Source of the DNA: UTCFX2 sp963726375 | GTDB taxonomy: Bacteria; Chloroflexota; Anaerolineae; Anaerolineales; UBA4823 | Direction of reading: 5' to 3' | Assembly: GCA_963726375.1 (NCBI GenBank) | Contig: CAVSCE010000012.1 | Span: 60,015 to 124,014 of the forward strand | Length of the DNA: 64,000 nt | Shown: piece after piece, positions 39,633 through 49,414 of the stretch | Position numbering within the stretch: the stretch's first letter is position 1 | Layout: every line of letters starts with the position of its first letter | Made by a program: the position numbers and the translations under genes | Notes under the pieces: model-generated | Seen by the model: the letters and a program-made list of their open reading frames with translations, nothing else | Told to the model about the DNA's origin: nothing | The model's database searches: none

Positions 39633-40436
39633 AATCCACTATTCCTTGGTATAGCAAATGTCGATCATCATTTGACCTTGTACGAACGAAGAGTAATCTG
39701 GTTCTGGATTTATTAATGGTTGATAATTTCCTGAATATTCCATTATTTGGATACAACATGAAAATATCTTGTTCATTGATGATTGCCTATCTTAATATAC
39801 CACCAAGTAGTATTTCAACAACCAGAAAATAACCTGAGGCGTAAAGCTGCTACTGGTGCCCATTTTTTGGTTCGTTTCAAAAAAACAACTCGAAACGAAT
39901 GAGATCCTGGCGGAGGGCACGGGGGAGGAGGTGGGTTTTTTTGATCCATTTTTAAAGATTGAACCGCGAAGAGGCCGAAGGGCACGGGGGAGGAGGAGAA
40001 TTTTATTGATCCATCTTTACAGATTGAAACGCAAAGGAGGCGAAGGGTTGTGGGGTTGAGTTTAAAAATTGAAACGCTAAGAGCGCAAGGACGCGAAGGA
40101 TATTTTGTGGAAGATCTGCGAGGGGTTGGATCAGCAGGTTTCGTTTCATTAGTTGAATTTGGAATAAATTCATTTCGATTCAAATCCAGCCTGGAGGGGA
40201 GGAGGTGGATGGGGGGATTATAGCACAGATGTTCTGTTTTGGGGAGGGGTTGTGTGCAGAGGAAGGGAGGAAGATAAAGGCTGATTAGAAGGAAAAGGCC
40301 AGTTTGACCGCTGGCTCGAGAATGGTGGGTCAGCGACCTAGACTTGCGGATGGCAGGCCCAACCTAAGACTACATGTAAAAAACAGGTATTACAAGTTTA
40401 CATAATCATTCCATCTTATATTCTGATAGAAAAGAA
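39633..40436 (-). repeat. Gene-poor stretch with repeats and LexA-promoter segment (copy 3)
   Basis: 39640-39840 is AT-rich without a recognisable gene; it may contain the promoter of the AbiJ-like gene. 39945-40110 is a GATTGAAACGCGAAGG repeat array. 40090-40214 matches the segment at 38600-38715. 40300-40380 contains one GGATGGCAGGCC unit. Confidence 0.5.
40215..40233 (-). promoter_or_regulatory. LexA-box-like operator with overlapping -10 hexamer (copy 3)
   Basis: Minus strand AGAACATCTGTGC-TATAAT, as in copy 2. The next minus-strand gene (AbiJ-like, start 39632) is about 580 bases downstream, so a direct promoter role for it is uncertain. Confidence 0.4.
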
Positions 40437-41131
40437 TTATGAAATTTGAAAAATTTCACCGTAGTGAGGATGATCTCCCAGAATGGAAATGTCAAAATTG
40501 ATACAGATATCAATATCCTGTTGTGAAAAATAGTTATTATGGATCAACTCTTCACGGATTTGGTCGGAAATCTCATTAATGTTCGCGTTCATCAGGATCA
40601 TAATTATGAATAAGAAACTCTCTATAGCACTTCTCAATGATGCAACGTGAATGCATTTGGATCTCATTTGTAGCACGTAGGATTTCAATAATTTTTGTAT
40701 CAAGCGCAACCTGAGTACTATAGAAAATATTACCATTCGAATGAGCGATATCATTCCGGTCGTCTACCAGCTTAGCATAGGTGCCGATATTGCTATTATC
40801 ACAGGCAATGAGCTTTAGAATGCGCAATATACTTCTTTCTTTTACAGTACTAAAAACAAAAGGAGATGTCGCCTCGAGCAGTTTCTTTTCAGTTTCTCTA
40901 TCGAAACCGATGAGACTTTTTAAAATCATTTGGCTCATTTTGCCTGATCTGCCATATATTAAGATACCAATACTCATCATCAACATATGGTAGGCAAGAA
41001 ATGCAAACTGATATTTACCGTTTTTATAATTCGTTTCGAAAAGCCTCCCAGAGAAAAGAAATATACTCCTGTTCCTTTGGGCTTCTGAAGGAAAGCGGCA
41101 AATAATTATTCAATTCAAAAGCTTCTTCCAT
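40437..41131 (-). CDS. HEPN-like protein at the end of the type I restriction operon
   Basis: Protein of about 230 residues. ATG 41131 lies 9 bases after the hsdS stop and reads MEEAFELNNYLPLSFRSPKE, QEYISFLWEAFRNE; one frame change near 41035 leads to YKNGKYQFAFLAYHMLMMSI and SLIGFDRETEKKLLEATSPF. A second change near 40580 gives the end ILGDHPHYGEIFQIS. The segment KLVDDRNDIAHSNG carries RNDIAH, which fits the R-x4-H motif of HEPN ribonucleases, within an all-helical protein. HEPN proteins in defence loci often cleave RNA when a partner is disturbed. No nucleotidyltransferase antitoxin gene is next to it. Cotranscription with hsdRMS suggests a back-up or guard role. I have no family name for it. 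Confidence 0.62.
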
Positions 41132-41140
41132 AACTCAGAC

Positions 41141-42297
41141 CTACCTTGATGATTGATCGCCTTCACTCCAAATTCTGGCGAGGGTGGATTGGATTTTTTT
41201 CTCGAAACGGTTGATGAGTTTGAGGTTAGCATTGACGAGAGATTGCTCGGCTTCGATTTCGCCAACAATATCTTGTTGTACGGATAAGGATGGAAGAGGT
41301 AATTTAATCTGCTTGATAGCACTACCATTAAACTGCGGTTGACCACCACCTGTGACAAGGGTCCTAGCTTAAGACCCAATAATCATTACTCTGTGCATAT
41401 ATCCAAAAGTATTTAGGAAGAACAAATTTATCCGGGAAACGTAGACGAATAAGATATGATGCAAATATTGAAGGATGATCACCATTGAATATCATGGTTT
41501 TCCCAAACGTTGCCCCAGTTCGAGCAACGAGAATATCCCCCTTTTGAAAGGAGATATTTTTTCAATTCTTCTGTTAGAGTTATGTACTTTGGATTTTCCA
41601 ACCGAAGATGACCACTTTCACTAATGTCCGTTATTCGAACAAACCGAGCATCACCTTGATCGACAGCACTTTCTGTAAAACCGTATTCAGGTTGACAGAT
41701 CTGACCAAGACTGATTATTGGCCAATCTGGGTGGATGGGAATATGGGGGCGGTAGTTGTCTACGACGAAACGGGCGCCTTCGATGACTTTCTGGTAATTT
41801 TCAATTTCGGAGACGATTTCATGCTGTACTTCAAGAGGTGGGAGAGGGATTTTCAGTTCTTTGAGTAATGGGATATTAACCCCACTTCGCTCATTATCGC
41901 CAGTAAGAGCGCGAATATCGGTATACATTGAACGCATAATCCAGAAGATATATTCTGGGATTGCTCGAACAGGTTCTATTGGAGAAATTGCGACGAGCGA
42001 TTGATTGCAGGTGGCACCTTCCATTCGTAGCAATGCAACGGTACCACGTGTCTTGCCTTGCCCATTAAGCGCAATTAAAACGCTATTGTTGGGAAGGTAT
42101 CGTGCATTGGAATTCTGTACACCCTGCTTAGTAATTCGCCTTTCACAATCAAATATTTCGAACTTGTGAATGTCGCCAGAAACAAGCCACGGAACGGTGC
42201 CGCCTTCGTAATATTCGGGAATTGTCGAAGTTGGCGTACCGCCGGTCATAAATGTGCAAATTTCTCTAAGAGCGACATCTGGCCACTTTGCAGGAAC
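41141..42297 (-). CDS. hsdS: Type I restriction system specificity subunit
   Basis: DNA-specificity subunit of about 385 residues with two target-recognition domains and conserved helical spacers. TRD1: FMTGGTPTSTIPEYYEGGTV, PWLVSGDIHKF; first spacer: KIPLPPLEVQHEIVSEIENY, QKVIEGARFVVDNY; TRD2: GQICQPEYGFTESAVDQGDA, RFVRITDISESG; second spacer: QIKLPLPSLSVQQDIVGEIE and RFEKKIQSTLARIWSEGDQS. Frames change near 41545 and around 41350-41400. The protein upstream of FMTGG reads PAKWPDVALREICTF with no clear start codon, as a stop lies 6 bases further; another base error is likely there. It follows hsdM by about 115 bases. Confidence 0.82.
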
Positions 42298-42411
42298 TAA
42301 TCAAATCTGCTTTTTATATCTATCCCCTCCAGATTGAAATCGCCAGTAGATGCGATTTTCTCCTTGGAACAACCACGCTTAGTATCGATGGGATGTCTTC
42401 ATGAGCATCAT

Positions 42412-43648
42412 TCAAACAGAGGCGGCGCAAATATTATTAATCTCGGAAAGTGCTAGAGGTAAGTCATTCTTCTCAACAAGGCGGCGCTGGGCGCCGAGGT
42501 CGAAGCCATCATTCTCGATTTTGAAGAAAGCGATGTGATTGTTGCTTCGCCAGCGCCTTGTCGAGAATAAGAATCGAGGTCTTGACGCCAGAGTACGGAT
42601 TGAACACGCCGGCTGGCAGGGAGATGACGGCACAAGGTAATTCTTCCACCAGCATCCTGCGAAGCTCCATGTAGGCGTTCTGGCTCTGGAAGATAATGCC
42701 TTCAGGCACGATGATGCCGGCGCGGCCGTTGGTGTTAGGTGTTCGGCGATGTAATCCACGAAGAACACTTCGCTGCGCTTGGCTTTGCACCGAGAAACGG
42801 TTGTGCGGCCTGATGCCGCCTTTGGCGACATGAAGGGCGGGTTGGCCAGGATCACGTCGGCATATTCATTCCAGCGATCCTGGCTGGTCAGCGTGTCATA
42901 TTCGTAAATATGCGGGTCAGCGAAACCGTGCAGATACATATTCACCAGCGAGAGCCGCACCATGTCGGGAGAGATGTCGTAACCTGTGAAGTTCTTCGCT
43001 AAGACGCCCTCGTTCATCAGGGGTAAGTGTGCTATTACCTTTTCATCTCTGTTTGCCTTGAGGATATGCTTATAGGAGGAAATAAGAAACCGGCAGTGCC
43101 ACAGGCAGGATCGAGGACGGTTTCGTTTTTCTTGGGGATCGATAACTGCGACCATGAAGTCGATGATATGCCGCGGAGTGCGGAACTGCCCTGCATCGCC
43201 CTGTGAGCCGAGCACTGAGAGCAGATATTCAAATGCATCTCCGAGTTGTTCGCTGTGGTCATAGTCAAACTCGTCGATCATCTTAAGAAAAGCACTGCAG
43301 GGTCTCAGGATCACGATAAGGCAGGTAGGCATTCTTGAAGATATCCCGGAAAAGCAGCGGGATGCCCGGGTTTTCATGCATCTTCGCGATGCCTTCAGCA
43401 TAGAGGTTCAGGGTTTCAAATCCACCCAATCCGAACGCATCAGTTTTGCCCAGCCATAGCTTGCAAACTCACCCGCGAAAAACTTGCGCTTTCCTCCCAA
43501 CTCCTCGGACTTCGGCATCCATGTCATCCATGAATTTATAAATCAGAGCGATGGTGATTTGTTCAACCTGGGATTTAGGATCAGGAACCTTGCCGACCAG
43601 GATATCGCGGGCAGTGTCAATCCGTCTTTTGGTATCAGTATCAAGCAT
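42412..43648 (-). CDS. hsdM: Type I restriction system adenine-N6 DNA methyltransferase subunit
   Basis: N6-adenine methyltransferase subunit of about 410 residues, shorter than the 480-530 of many HsdM proteins. ATG 43648 starts MLDTDTKRRIDTARDILVGK; LGDAFEYLLSVLGSQGDAGQ and FRTPRHIIDFMV are the typical N-terminal helical domain. SAM-binding motif I is VLDPACGTAGFL (about 43090-43125) and catalytic motif IV is DVILANPPF (about 42840-42865). The C-terminal end LPLALSEINNICAASV finishes at 42412. At least five frame changes occur (near 43480, 43290, 43110, 42740, 42550). Codon use and base composition are more AT-rich than outside the island. Confidence 0.85.
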
Positions 43649-43794
43649 ATACTCCTCTAAATTGCGAACTGGTTCAAGGGTACATAATCCTTAATGTATT
43701 CCGGAATGATCGTGCGGTATTTTGCAGGCACGGCTTTGAAGTCAGCGGGTGGAAAAGAAGGGTTGGTATGCCAGGTCAGTGAATTGTTTTGATC

Positions 43795-46200
43795 TCAATG
43801 ATGTGACGAATCAAATCGCTTGTTATATATGCTTTGAAGAAGTTCTTTAATCGCCGGGATAGCCTCAGGATCTTCAGGCTTGTAGTCCAAAACAAACTTT
43901 GCAAACTCTTCCTCCAGAAGTTCGTCCTTGGATTTGAAGCTAGGGATAAGCCAAAGATCTTTCTCCAGGATTTCGCGCAAGTCAGATCCGACGATCTACC
44001 GCAGCGGCTTTGCGAAGTTTTCCAAGATTATAGAATTCTTCGGGTTTATCGAAAACTTCACGATTTACATACTCGATGACCTGATCCCATTGACCGGCTT
44101 TGACGGCATTTGCGATAAAATCGTCTTTCACGGACAACTGTCTTCAAATTTTTCGAAGAACATGCGGTCGATCTTCATCCCTTCATATCCGATAGTCTCT
44201 TCATGGATTGGAAGCAGGATATCCGCACCGAGATGTTCATAAGTATCAATTCTTGCGACTGAAAATCACGCACCAGGTCACTTTCTGAACCTATAACCAA
44301 TAGGTCGGGGGAGTTCCAAAACTTCATCGTAGTTGATAATCTTCTTCGAAGTACTCACAGTTGGCGAAAAAATCGAAGAGTTTGTAGGAGGTCTTCTTGA
44401 GGAGCTGAATGCTATCCTTAATGCTATCGTCAAAGAGTTGCTCTATGAAAATTGTGCTTACGGGTACCACGCCCCTTTATCTGGATAAAGTCCGTTGGTG
44501 AAAAGATCGGTCTGAAAAGGCCTAGATTGAGAATATCGGTACAATCATAGCCTGTTGTCATCATGCCGACCGTAACACAGACGCGGGCTTTACTGGTCTT
44601 ATAAGACAGCAAGAAGTTAGCTGATCCAGAAGATTGTTGTTAGCAAAATTGACAGCAAACTGTTGGGCATCTGGTATCCGAGAGGTGACTTGAACTGCAA
44701 AATCGGACTTATATTTACCAGGGAACATCCGATCTGCCATCTGGTTGAGAACCTGGACTGAGCTTTGCAGCATGATTCTGGCTGACAGAATAGATGATGG
44801 ATTTACCGATTTCACCACTGATCGGATCGACGCAAAGCATTATCCAGAAAAGTCTTACAGAAAAATGATTTGTGGCTTCAGAAAAGAAACGTTTTTCAAA
44901 CTCCTGCTGTTTGAAGGATTCCTCTTGGTCTTCACCCGCATCATCTGCGAATGTAGACAACAAATCCTTCTTCTGATAGCAGTTCGGTCGTAATCTCGGT
45001 TCGTGCATCTACAACGGTAGGATTAACCAGATAACCATCCTTCACGCCATCAAGCAAGCGAATAGCGATAGGTTGGTTCACTATTTTCACAGCCGAAAGT
45101 CCGATAAGTGTCCAACATCAGACGCCGTTCAATTCGCGAGGGTCTTTCGATTGGTAGGGTCGGCATGATCAAACCGGTAAGGTAGTCTCTGGGAGTGGCG
45201 GTAAGTCCTAGTTTATAACCAATAAAATATTCAAAAACAGCTCGAGCATTACCGCCGATGGAGCGATGGGCTTCATCGGAGATGACCAGGTCGAAATCTG
45301 TGGGTGAAAACAGCTGTTGATATTTGTTGTTGAACAGCAGGGATTGAACAGTTGTGACGACGATTTCAGCACGCCGCCAATCGTCCCGATTTTCCTTATA
45401 GATTACCGTTTGAAAATCAGCCGAAAATTGCGTGGTCAGAGCTTTTTCGCCTGATCTTCAAGCTCAAGGCGATCCACCAGGAAGAGGACGCGTTGTGCAT
45501 TTCCAGTGCGGAGAAATAGCTTGATAATGGCTGCAGCAGTAAAGTTTTCCCGGTGCCGGTAGCCATTTCAAAAGAAAGCGATCCTTGCATTCTCTTTACC
45601 GCATTTTGTAAGCTGTGGATGGCCTTCAGCTATAATGCCGGAGAAAGCGCAATTTATTACCTTAATATAGCCTGGACGTTCGCTTCATTTGCCATGCAGC
45701 TCAATTGGTAATTAGGGTGTTGAGTGAGAACAATGTAATCCTACCTGACTTGCTCATCGATCAGTCGCTGAGGATTGGGGGTGATTTCTGGTAGCCGGTC
45801 ACTAAATCTGGGTTAGGAAATGTGGTAATGATATAAGGATTGCCACGATCCAGGTCCCAGAAATAATGCAGGTTGCCATTAGAAAGATGATAAATCGGCA
45901 ATTTTGGGAACGGGCATACTTGCGAGCTTGCTCTTTTCACCAACCAGTGGGTTACATCTTCAGATTTTGCCTCCAAAACAATCAGAGGAAATCCTTTACC
46001 ATCCAGCAGAAGAAATCGACAAAACCATTTTTGGTATTTTCGAAGTCCTCACCCAATGTATCGAGATCAACATTATTAATCTTTACATTGAGTTCGACGC
46101 AAATATTGGCTGGTTTATTATCTTCTTGGAAGAAACGCCAACCGGCTAATTCAAGAAGTTTATTAATTTTGATGCGGGCTTTTGCTTCTTTTTCAGACAT
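43795..46200 (-). CDS. hsdR: Type I restriction endonuclease subunit R
   Basis: Motor and nuclease subunit of about 800 residues. ATG 46200 starts MSEKEAKARIKINKLLELAG. The nuclease core reads FVDFF-LDGKGFPLIVLEAKSE after a frame correction near 45980, with the Asp and Glu-x-Lys of the PD-(D/E)XK fold. Helicase motifs follow: Walker A EMATGTGKTL (about 45545-45575), FDLVISDEAHRSIGG (DEAH, about 45255-45300), KLGLTATPRDYLTGL and, near 44500, TDFIQIKGRGTRKHNF (motif VI region). The C-terminus ends LLQSIYNKRFDSSHH at 43795. Ten or more frame changes occur over 2.4 kb. It is the first gene of the operon hsdR-hsdM-hsdS-HEPN; the region before it is AT-rich and probably contains the promoter. Confidence 0.85.
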
Positions 46201-46745
46201 AGTTTATTTATGTTACAAATAATATCATTCTATTAAATAATTGGGAAAGATAAGTAAATTGTTGTCATGAGCCAGCTTGCAACAATCATTTATTTAAATG
46301 CCTTTGGATGCGTACAATCTACGAACATTTTTTCAGTCATCCGGCAATCCTCCCCGCCCACCCCAAGCCGGTCCTGAGTGCAGGGAAGGAGTATTGGAAT
46401 CCACCTCACCAAAAGCCTAGCACGTGATACTGCTGCCCAAAGGACAGGTGACGCGTTCTGCATCCAACTACCGACGGCGGGCGGCGAATTTCGATTTCAG
46501 GCTCGACCGGACGACACGAACAGCAGACCCCAAGCCGAAGCCCTCGCTTCGGAGGGCAGGCCCTCGCTGCGGAGGACAGGATTTACCTGCATGTTTTTTT
46601 GAACTGCTGTACAATTGAGCTGCTGCGAACACTGCTCTTTATTATCCGGATGGTCCGTGGTTCCGCGGAAATTCCAAACCCGGCCTAAACATCCGCAAAT
46701 AACCAACCGAATCAATCATCGGGCTGCTCAGCCCAGGAGGATCAG
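46201..46745 (-). other. Intergenic boundary of the defence island
   Basis: 46201-46330 is AT-rich and probably holds the hsdR promoter. From 46340 the base composition returns to GC-rich, with CCCTCGCTTCGGAGGGCAGG-type repeat units at 46540-46580. CAGGAGGATCAG before 46746 is the ribosome-binding site of the next gene. No gene is seen. Confidence 0.5.
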
Positions 46746-47057
46746 ATGTTTGAAAAAATTATCGAGAAGATCAAGGGAATGCTGGGGGGCAAGGCCATAT
46801 CCGACGCAGACCTCATGGCCGTGCTGGAGGAGAAGGCGGAAGGCAGGGGCTTGAACTGGAAAACCTCGGTCGTGGACTTTCTGACGCTGCTGGGGATCGA
46901 CAGCTCACGCAAGAACCGCGACGCCCTGGCAGCAGAACTCGGCGTGTCCCCAGAACTGAAAAGCGGCTCCGCGGCGAAGAACGAAGCCCTGCGCAAGGCT
47001 GTGTTCAAGAAGCTGGCGGAGAACGGCGGGAATATCCCCGGCTCACTTTTGGATTAG
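46746..47057 (+). CDS. DUF3597 domain protein
   Basis: Intact 103-residue soluble protein. The first residues (MFEKIIEKIKGMLGGK) form an amphipathic helix; LEEKAEGRGLNWKTSVVDFL, TLLGIDSSRKNRDALAAELG and the end ALRKAVFKKLAENGGNIPGS match the DUF3597 family, whose fold is known but whose function is not. A strong ribosome-binding site (AGGAGG) precedes ATG 46746. A single gene, flanked by repeats. Confidence 0.85.
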   Translation: MFEKIIEKIKGMLGGKAISDADLMAVLEEKAEGRGLNWKTSVVDFLTLLGIDSSRKNRDALAAELGVSPELKSGSAAKNEALRKAVFKKLAENGGNIPGSLLD

Positions 47058-47129
47058 AAGTTCGGGTTTCGCCACCAGGGGCCGATCCAGCAGGCTGAAC
47101 CCGGCGATAAGGTCCCACCCCCAGGCGCC

Positions 47130-47675
47130 GTTCAGGCCCTCCCTGCGGATGCGGCGGGTCAACGACCCTCCCTGCGGAGGGCAGGCCCTCGCTGCGGAGG
47201 GCGGGCCCTGCGACGCGGCAGGAGCCCTTTCTCCCTCCGCCGGCATTATTAACCTATGCGCAATTGAGATAACCCGCAAATCATCCCCTCCTGCGGAGGG
47301 CAGGCCCTCGCTGACGGAGGCCAGCCTCGAGCAGCCCGCCCTGCGGACATTGGCAGAGCCACCTCCACTCGCGCGGAGCGAGCTGCACAGCACCGTCAGC
47401 ACACTTGAGCTTACAGGCTCCCCTCTCCTGGAATGCCTTGATCAGGCGCAGCTTTCCGAACGTTGAGCGGCTCAATGGGAAGGCGGGTCAGCGCCCTCCT
47501 GCGGAGGGCAGGCCCTCCCTGCGGTTCGCAGGCCCTCCGTGCGGAGGCGGCTTTCGACCTCCCTGCGGAGGGCAAGCCTACCCGACAATTGGCAGGTCCA
47601 TCGCTGCGGAGGACTCACTCGCCCTCCCTGCGGCGAGCGAGGCCGGCCCTCCCTGCGGAGCAGCTCATCCGACTC
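47130..47675 (+). repeat. Dense array of CCCTCCCTGCGGAGGGCAGG units
   Basis: About ten units or half-units of the palindromic sequence CCCTCC-CTGC-GGAGGG with GCAGG after it, separated by 20-60 bases, fill the 735 bases between two genes. The related GGCAGGCCATCCCTGCGGAC form dominates at 4628 and 9391. No gene is seen. Confidence 0.75.
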
Positions 47676-47711
47676 TTTAAAATTGCTCCCCAAAAATGAT
47701 GTCCGCAGGAC

Positions 47712-47740
47712 TTGACATAATGTAAAGTATGTATTACTAT
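47712..47740 (+). promoter_or_regulatory. Promoter of the membrane protein / XRE regulator operon
   Basis: TTGACA (47712-47717), 17-base spacer, TACTAT (47735-47740). The spacer and following bases (TAATGTAAAGTATGTATTAC) form an imperfect repeat that could be the binding site of the XRE regulator encoded at 48248, which would then regulate its own operon. Confidence 0.5.
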
Positions 47741-47793
47741 TAGTATAGAACAGCATACTATAAGTAATTTTCAGCATACACAAGGAGAGTCGA

Positions 47794-48246
47794 ATGTCAA
47801 ACCGAAAAAACGAGATCAGCGTATCATTGGTCAGCACCCTGCTCATTTTGGGCTACTACCTGTTCAACCTGATCCCGATGTTCCAGCAAGAGGATTTGAG
47901 CTCCGATGAGGTCTTCCGGCTGGCCGGAATTGTGATCGCCGCGACGATCGTCCTGAACATCCTCGGCAATATCATCACGAATATCGTCATCCACATCGTC
48001 CACGCGATCCAGACCCAGTCGGACCAGGAAGTGCGCATGATCGAGGACGAGCGTGACAAGCTGATCGGGCTGAAGGGCACACGGGTCACTTACATCTCAT
48101 TCTCAATCGGCGTCTTGATCGCGATGCTGAGCTTCGTGTTCGGGCAGCCGGCGCTGGTGATGTTCAGCCTGATCATTTTCTTCTCGCTGCTTTCAGAAAT
48201 CATCGGCGACCTGGGCCAGTTCTATTATTACGGCAGGGGGGGCTGA
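47794..48246 (+). CDS. Membrane protein with four helices, paired with XRE regulator
   Basis: Intact 150-residue protein with two N-terminal helices (LVSTLLILGYYLFNLIPMF, AATIVLNILGNIITNIVIHI), a charged cytosolic loop (QTQSDQEVRMIEDERDKLIG) and two C-terminal helices (YISFSIGVLIAMLSFVFG, VMFSLIIFFSLLSEIIGDLG). DUF2178-like membrane proteins with a D/E-rich loop are often encoded just before a small XRE-type regulator, as here, where the regulator gene starts 1 base after the stop. CAAGGAGAGTCG precedes the ATG. The function is not known. Confidence 0.75.
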   Translation: MSNRKNEISVSLVSTLLILGYYLFNLIPMFQQEDLSSDEVFRLAGIVIAATIVLNILGNIITNIVIHIVHAIQTQSDQEVRMIEDERDKLIGLKGTRVTYISFSIGVLIAMLSFVFGQPALVMFSLIIFFSLLSEIIGDLGQFYYYGRGG

Positions 48247-48247
48247 A

Positions 48248-48473
48248 ATGCAGAAGTACCAGGTTCGCAGCAATATCCGCAAGCTACGCTTCCTGAACGG
48301 CGAAATGACCCAGGAACAGCTGGCTGAAAAAGCAGGCGTGACGCGCCAGACGATCATCGCGATCGAGAGGCGGCAAATACTCCCCCTCGCTCGAGCTGGC
48401 CTTCAAAATTGCGCTGGCCTTTGGTGCGCCGATCGGCGAAGTCTTTTCTTATGAAGCTGGAGACGAGCAATGA
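48248..48473 (+). CDS. XRE-family helix-turn-helix transcriptional regulator
   Basis: Small DNA-binding protein of about 74 residues. The helix-turn-helix is IRKLRFLNGEMTQEQLAEKA, GVTRQTIIAIER. A frame change near 48372 (extra base in GAGAGGCGGCAAATAC) restores the usual end SLELAFKIALAFGAPIGEVF, SYEAGDEQ, with the stop at 48471-48473; without it the protein would end at 48454 with unrelated residues. The corrected stop overlaps the next ATG (48470), so the operon continues into the oxidoreductase genes. Confidence 0.82.
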
Positions 48474-49403
48474 AAGCGATCGTCTACAACCAATACGGCC
48501 CGCCAGAAGTCCTGCGCCTGGCAGAGCTCCCCAAGCCGAGGCCGCGCCAGGACGAGGTGCTGATCAAAATCCGCGCCACGACCGTCACGATCGGCGACTG
48601 CCGGATGCGCAGCTTCACCGTCCCACCCGAACAACGGCTGATGGCACGGCTGTACCTGGGCGTTTTCAGGCCGCGCCGCCGGGTGCTGGGCATGGAGCTG
48701 GCCGGGGACGTCGAAGCGGTGGGCGAAAAAGTGACCCGCTTCAAACCGGGCGACCCGGTTTTTGCCTCGACCTTCGAGGCCGATTGGGGCGGCTACGCCG
48801 AATACAAATGCTTCCCCGAAGACGAGGCGCTGGCGCTCAAACCGACCAACCTGGATTACGGGGAATCCGCCGCTTCGGTCGGGGGCGGGGGGACGGCGCT
48901 GCGCTGCTTGAGAAACGCGAAACTCCAGCCGGGGCAGGAGGTGCTGGTCTACGGCGCCTCCGGCGCAGTGGGCACGAACGCCGTCCAGCTGGCGCGCAGC
49001 CTTTTCGGGGCAGAAGTGACCGGGGTTTGCAGCGCCGCCAACCTCGAGCTGGTGAAATCGCTGGGCGCAGCGCACGTGCTGGACTATGCCCGCGAGGATT
49101 TTTCATCCCAGGGGAGGCTCTACGACGTGGTGTTTGACGCGGTCGCCAGGTTCCCCGAGGCGCAGGCCCGCCAGGCCCTCAAACCTGAGGGCGTTTACCT
49201 GAACGTCCATCGCAACTCCGCACTCCACACCCAAACAGACGGGGCTGCAGGAAATCCTGGAGCTCAAAGACCTGCTCGAAGCCGGCTATTTCAAGCCGGT
49301 GATCGACCGGGTCTATCCCTTCGAGCAGATCGTCGAGGCGCACCGCTACGTCGAGCAAGGCCACAAAAAAGGCAATGTGGTCATACAAGTTGTACAATCC
49401 TAA
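48470..49403 (+). CDS. MDR-family NAD(P)H:quinone reductase-like oxidoreductase, first of two
   Basis: Zinc-independent medium-chain reductase of about 311 residues that would reduce quinones or enones with NAD(P)H. Conserved parts are MKAIVYNQYGPPEVLRLAEL, PRRRVLGMELAGDVEAVGEK, FKPGDPVFAST, and the Rossmann motif VLVYGASGAVGTNAVQLAR. The cysteine and histidine ligands of zinc alcohol dehydrogenases are absent. A frame change near 49215 gives the C-terminus DLLEAGYFKPVIDRVYPFEQ, IVEAHRYVEQGHKKGNVVIQ, VVQS, with stop 49401-49403. ATG overlaps the stop of the regulator gene, and the paralogue starts 12 bases downstream. Confidence 0.85.
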
Positions 49404-49414
49404 GGAGCAAATCA

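Noticed and set aside
43795..46200. Type III restriction (Res) instead of type I for the helicase gene
   Set aside because: A two-TRD HsdS follows the methyltransferase, the methyltransferase has HsdM-type motif order, and the nuclease motif is at the N-terminus as in HsdR.
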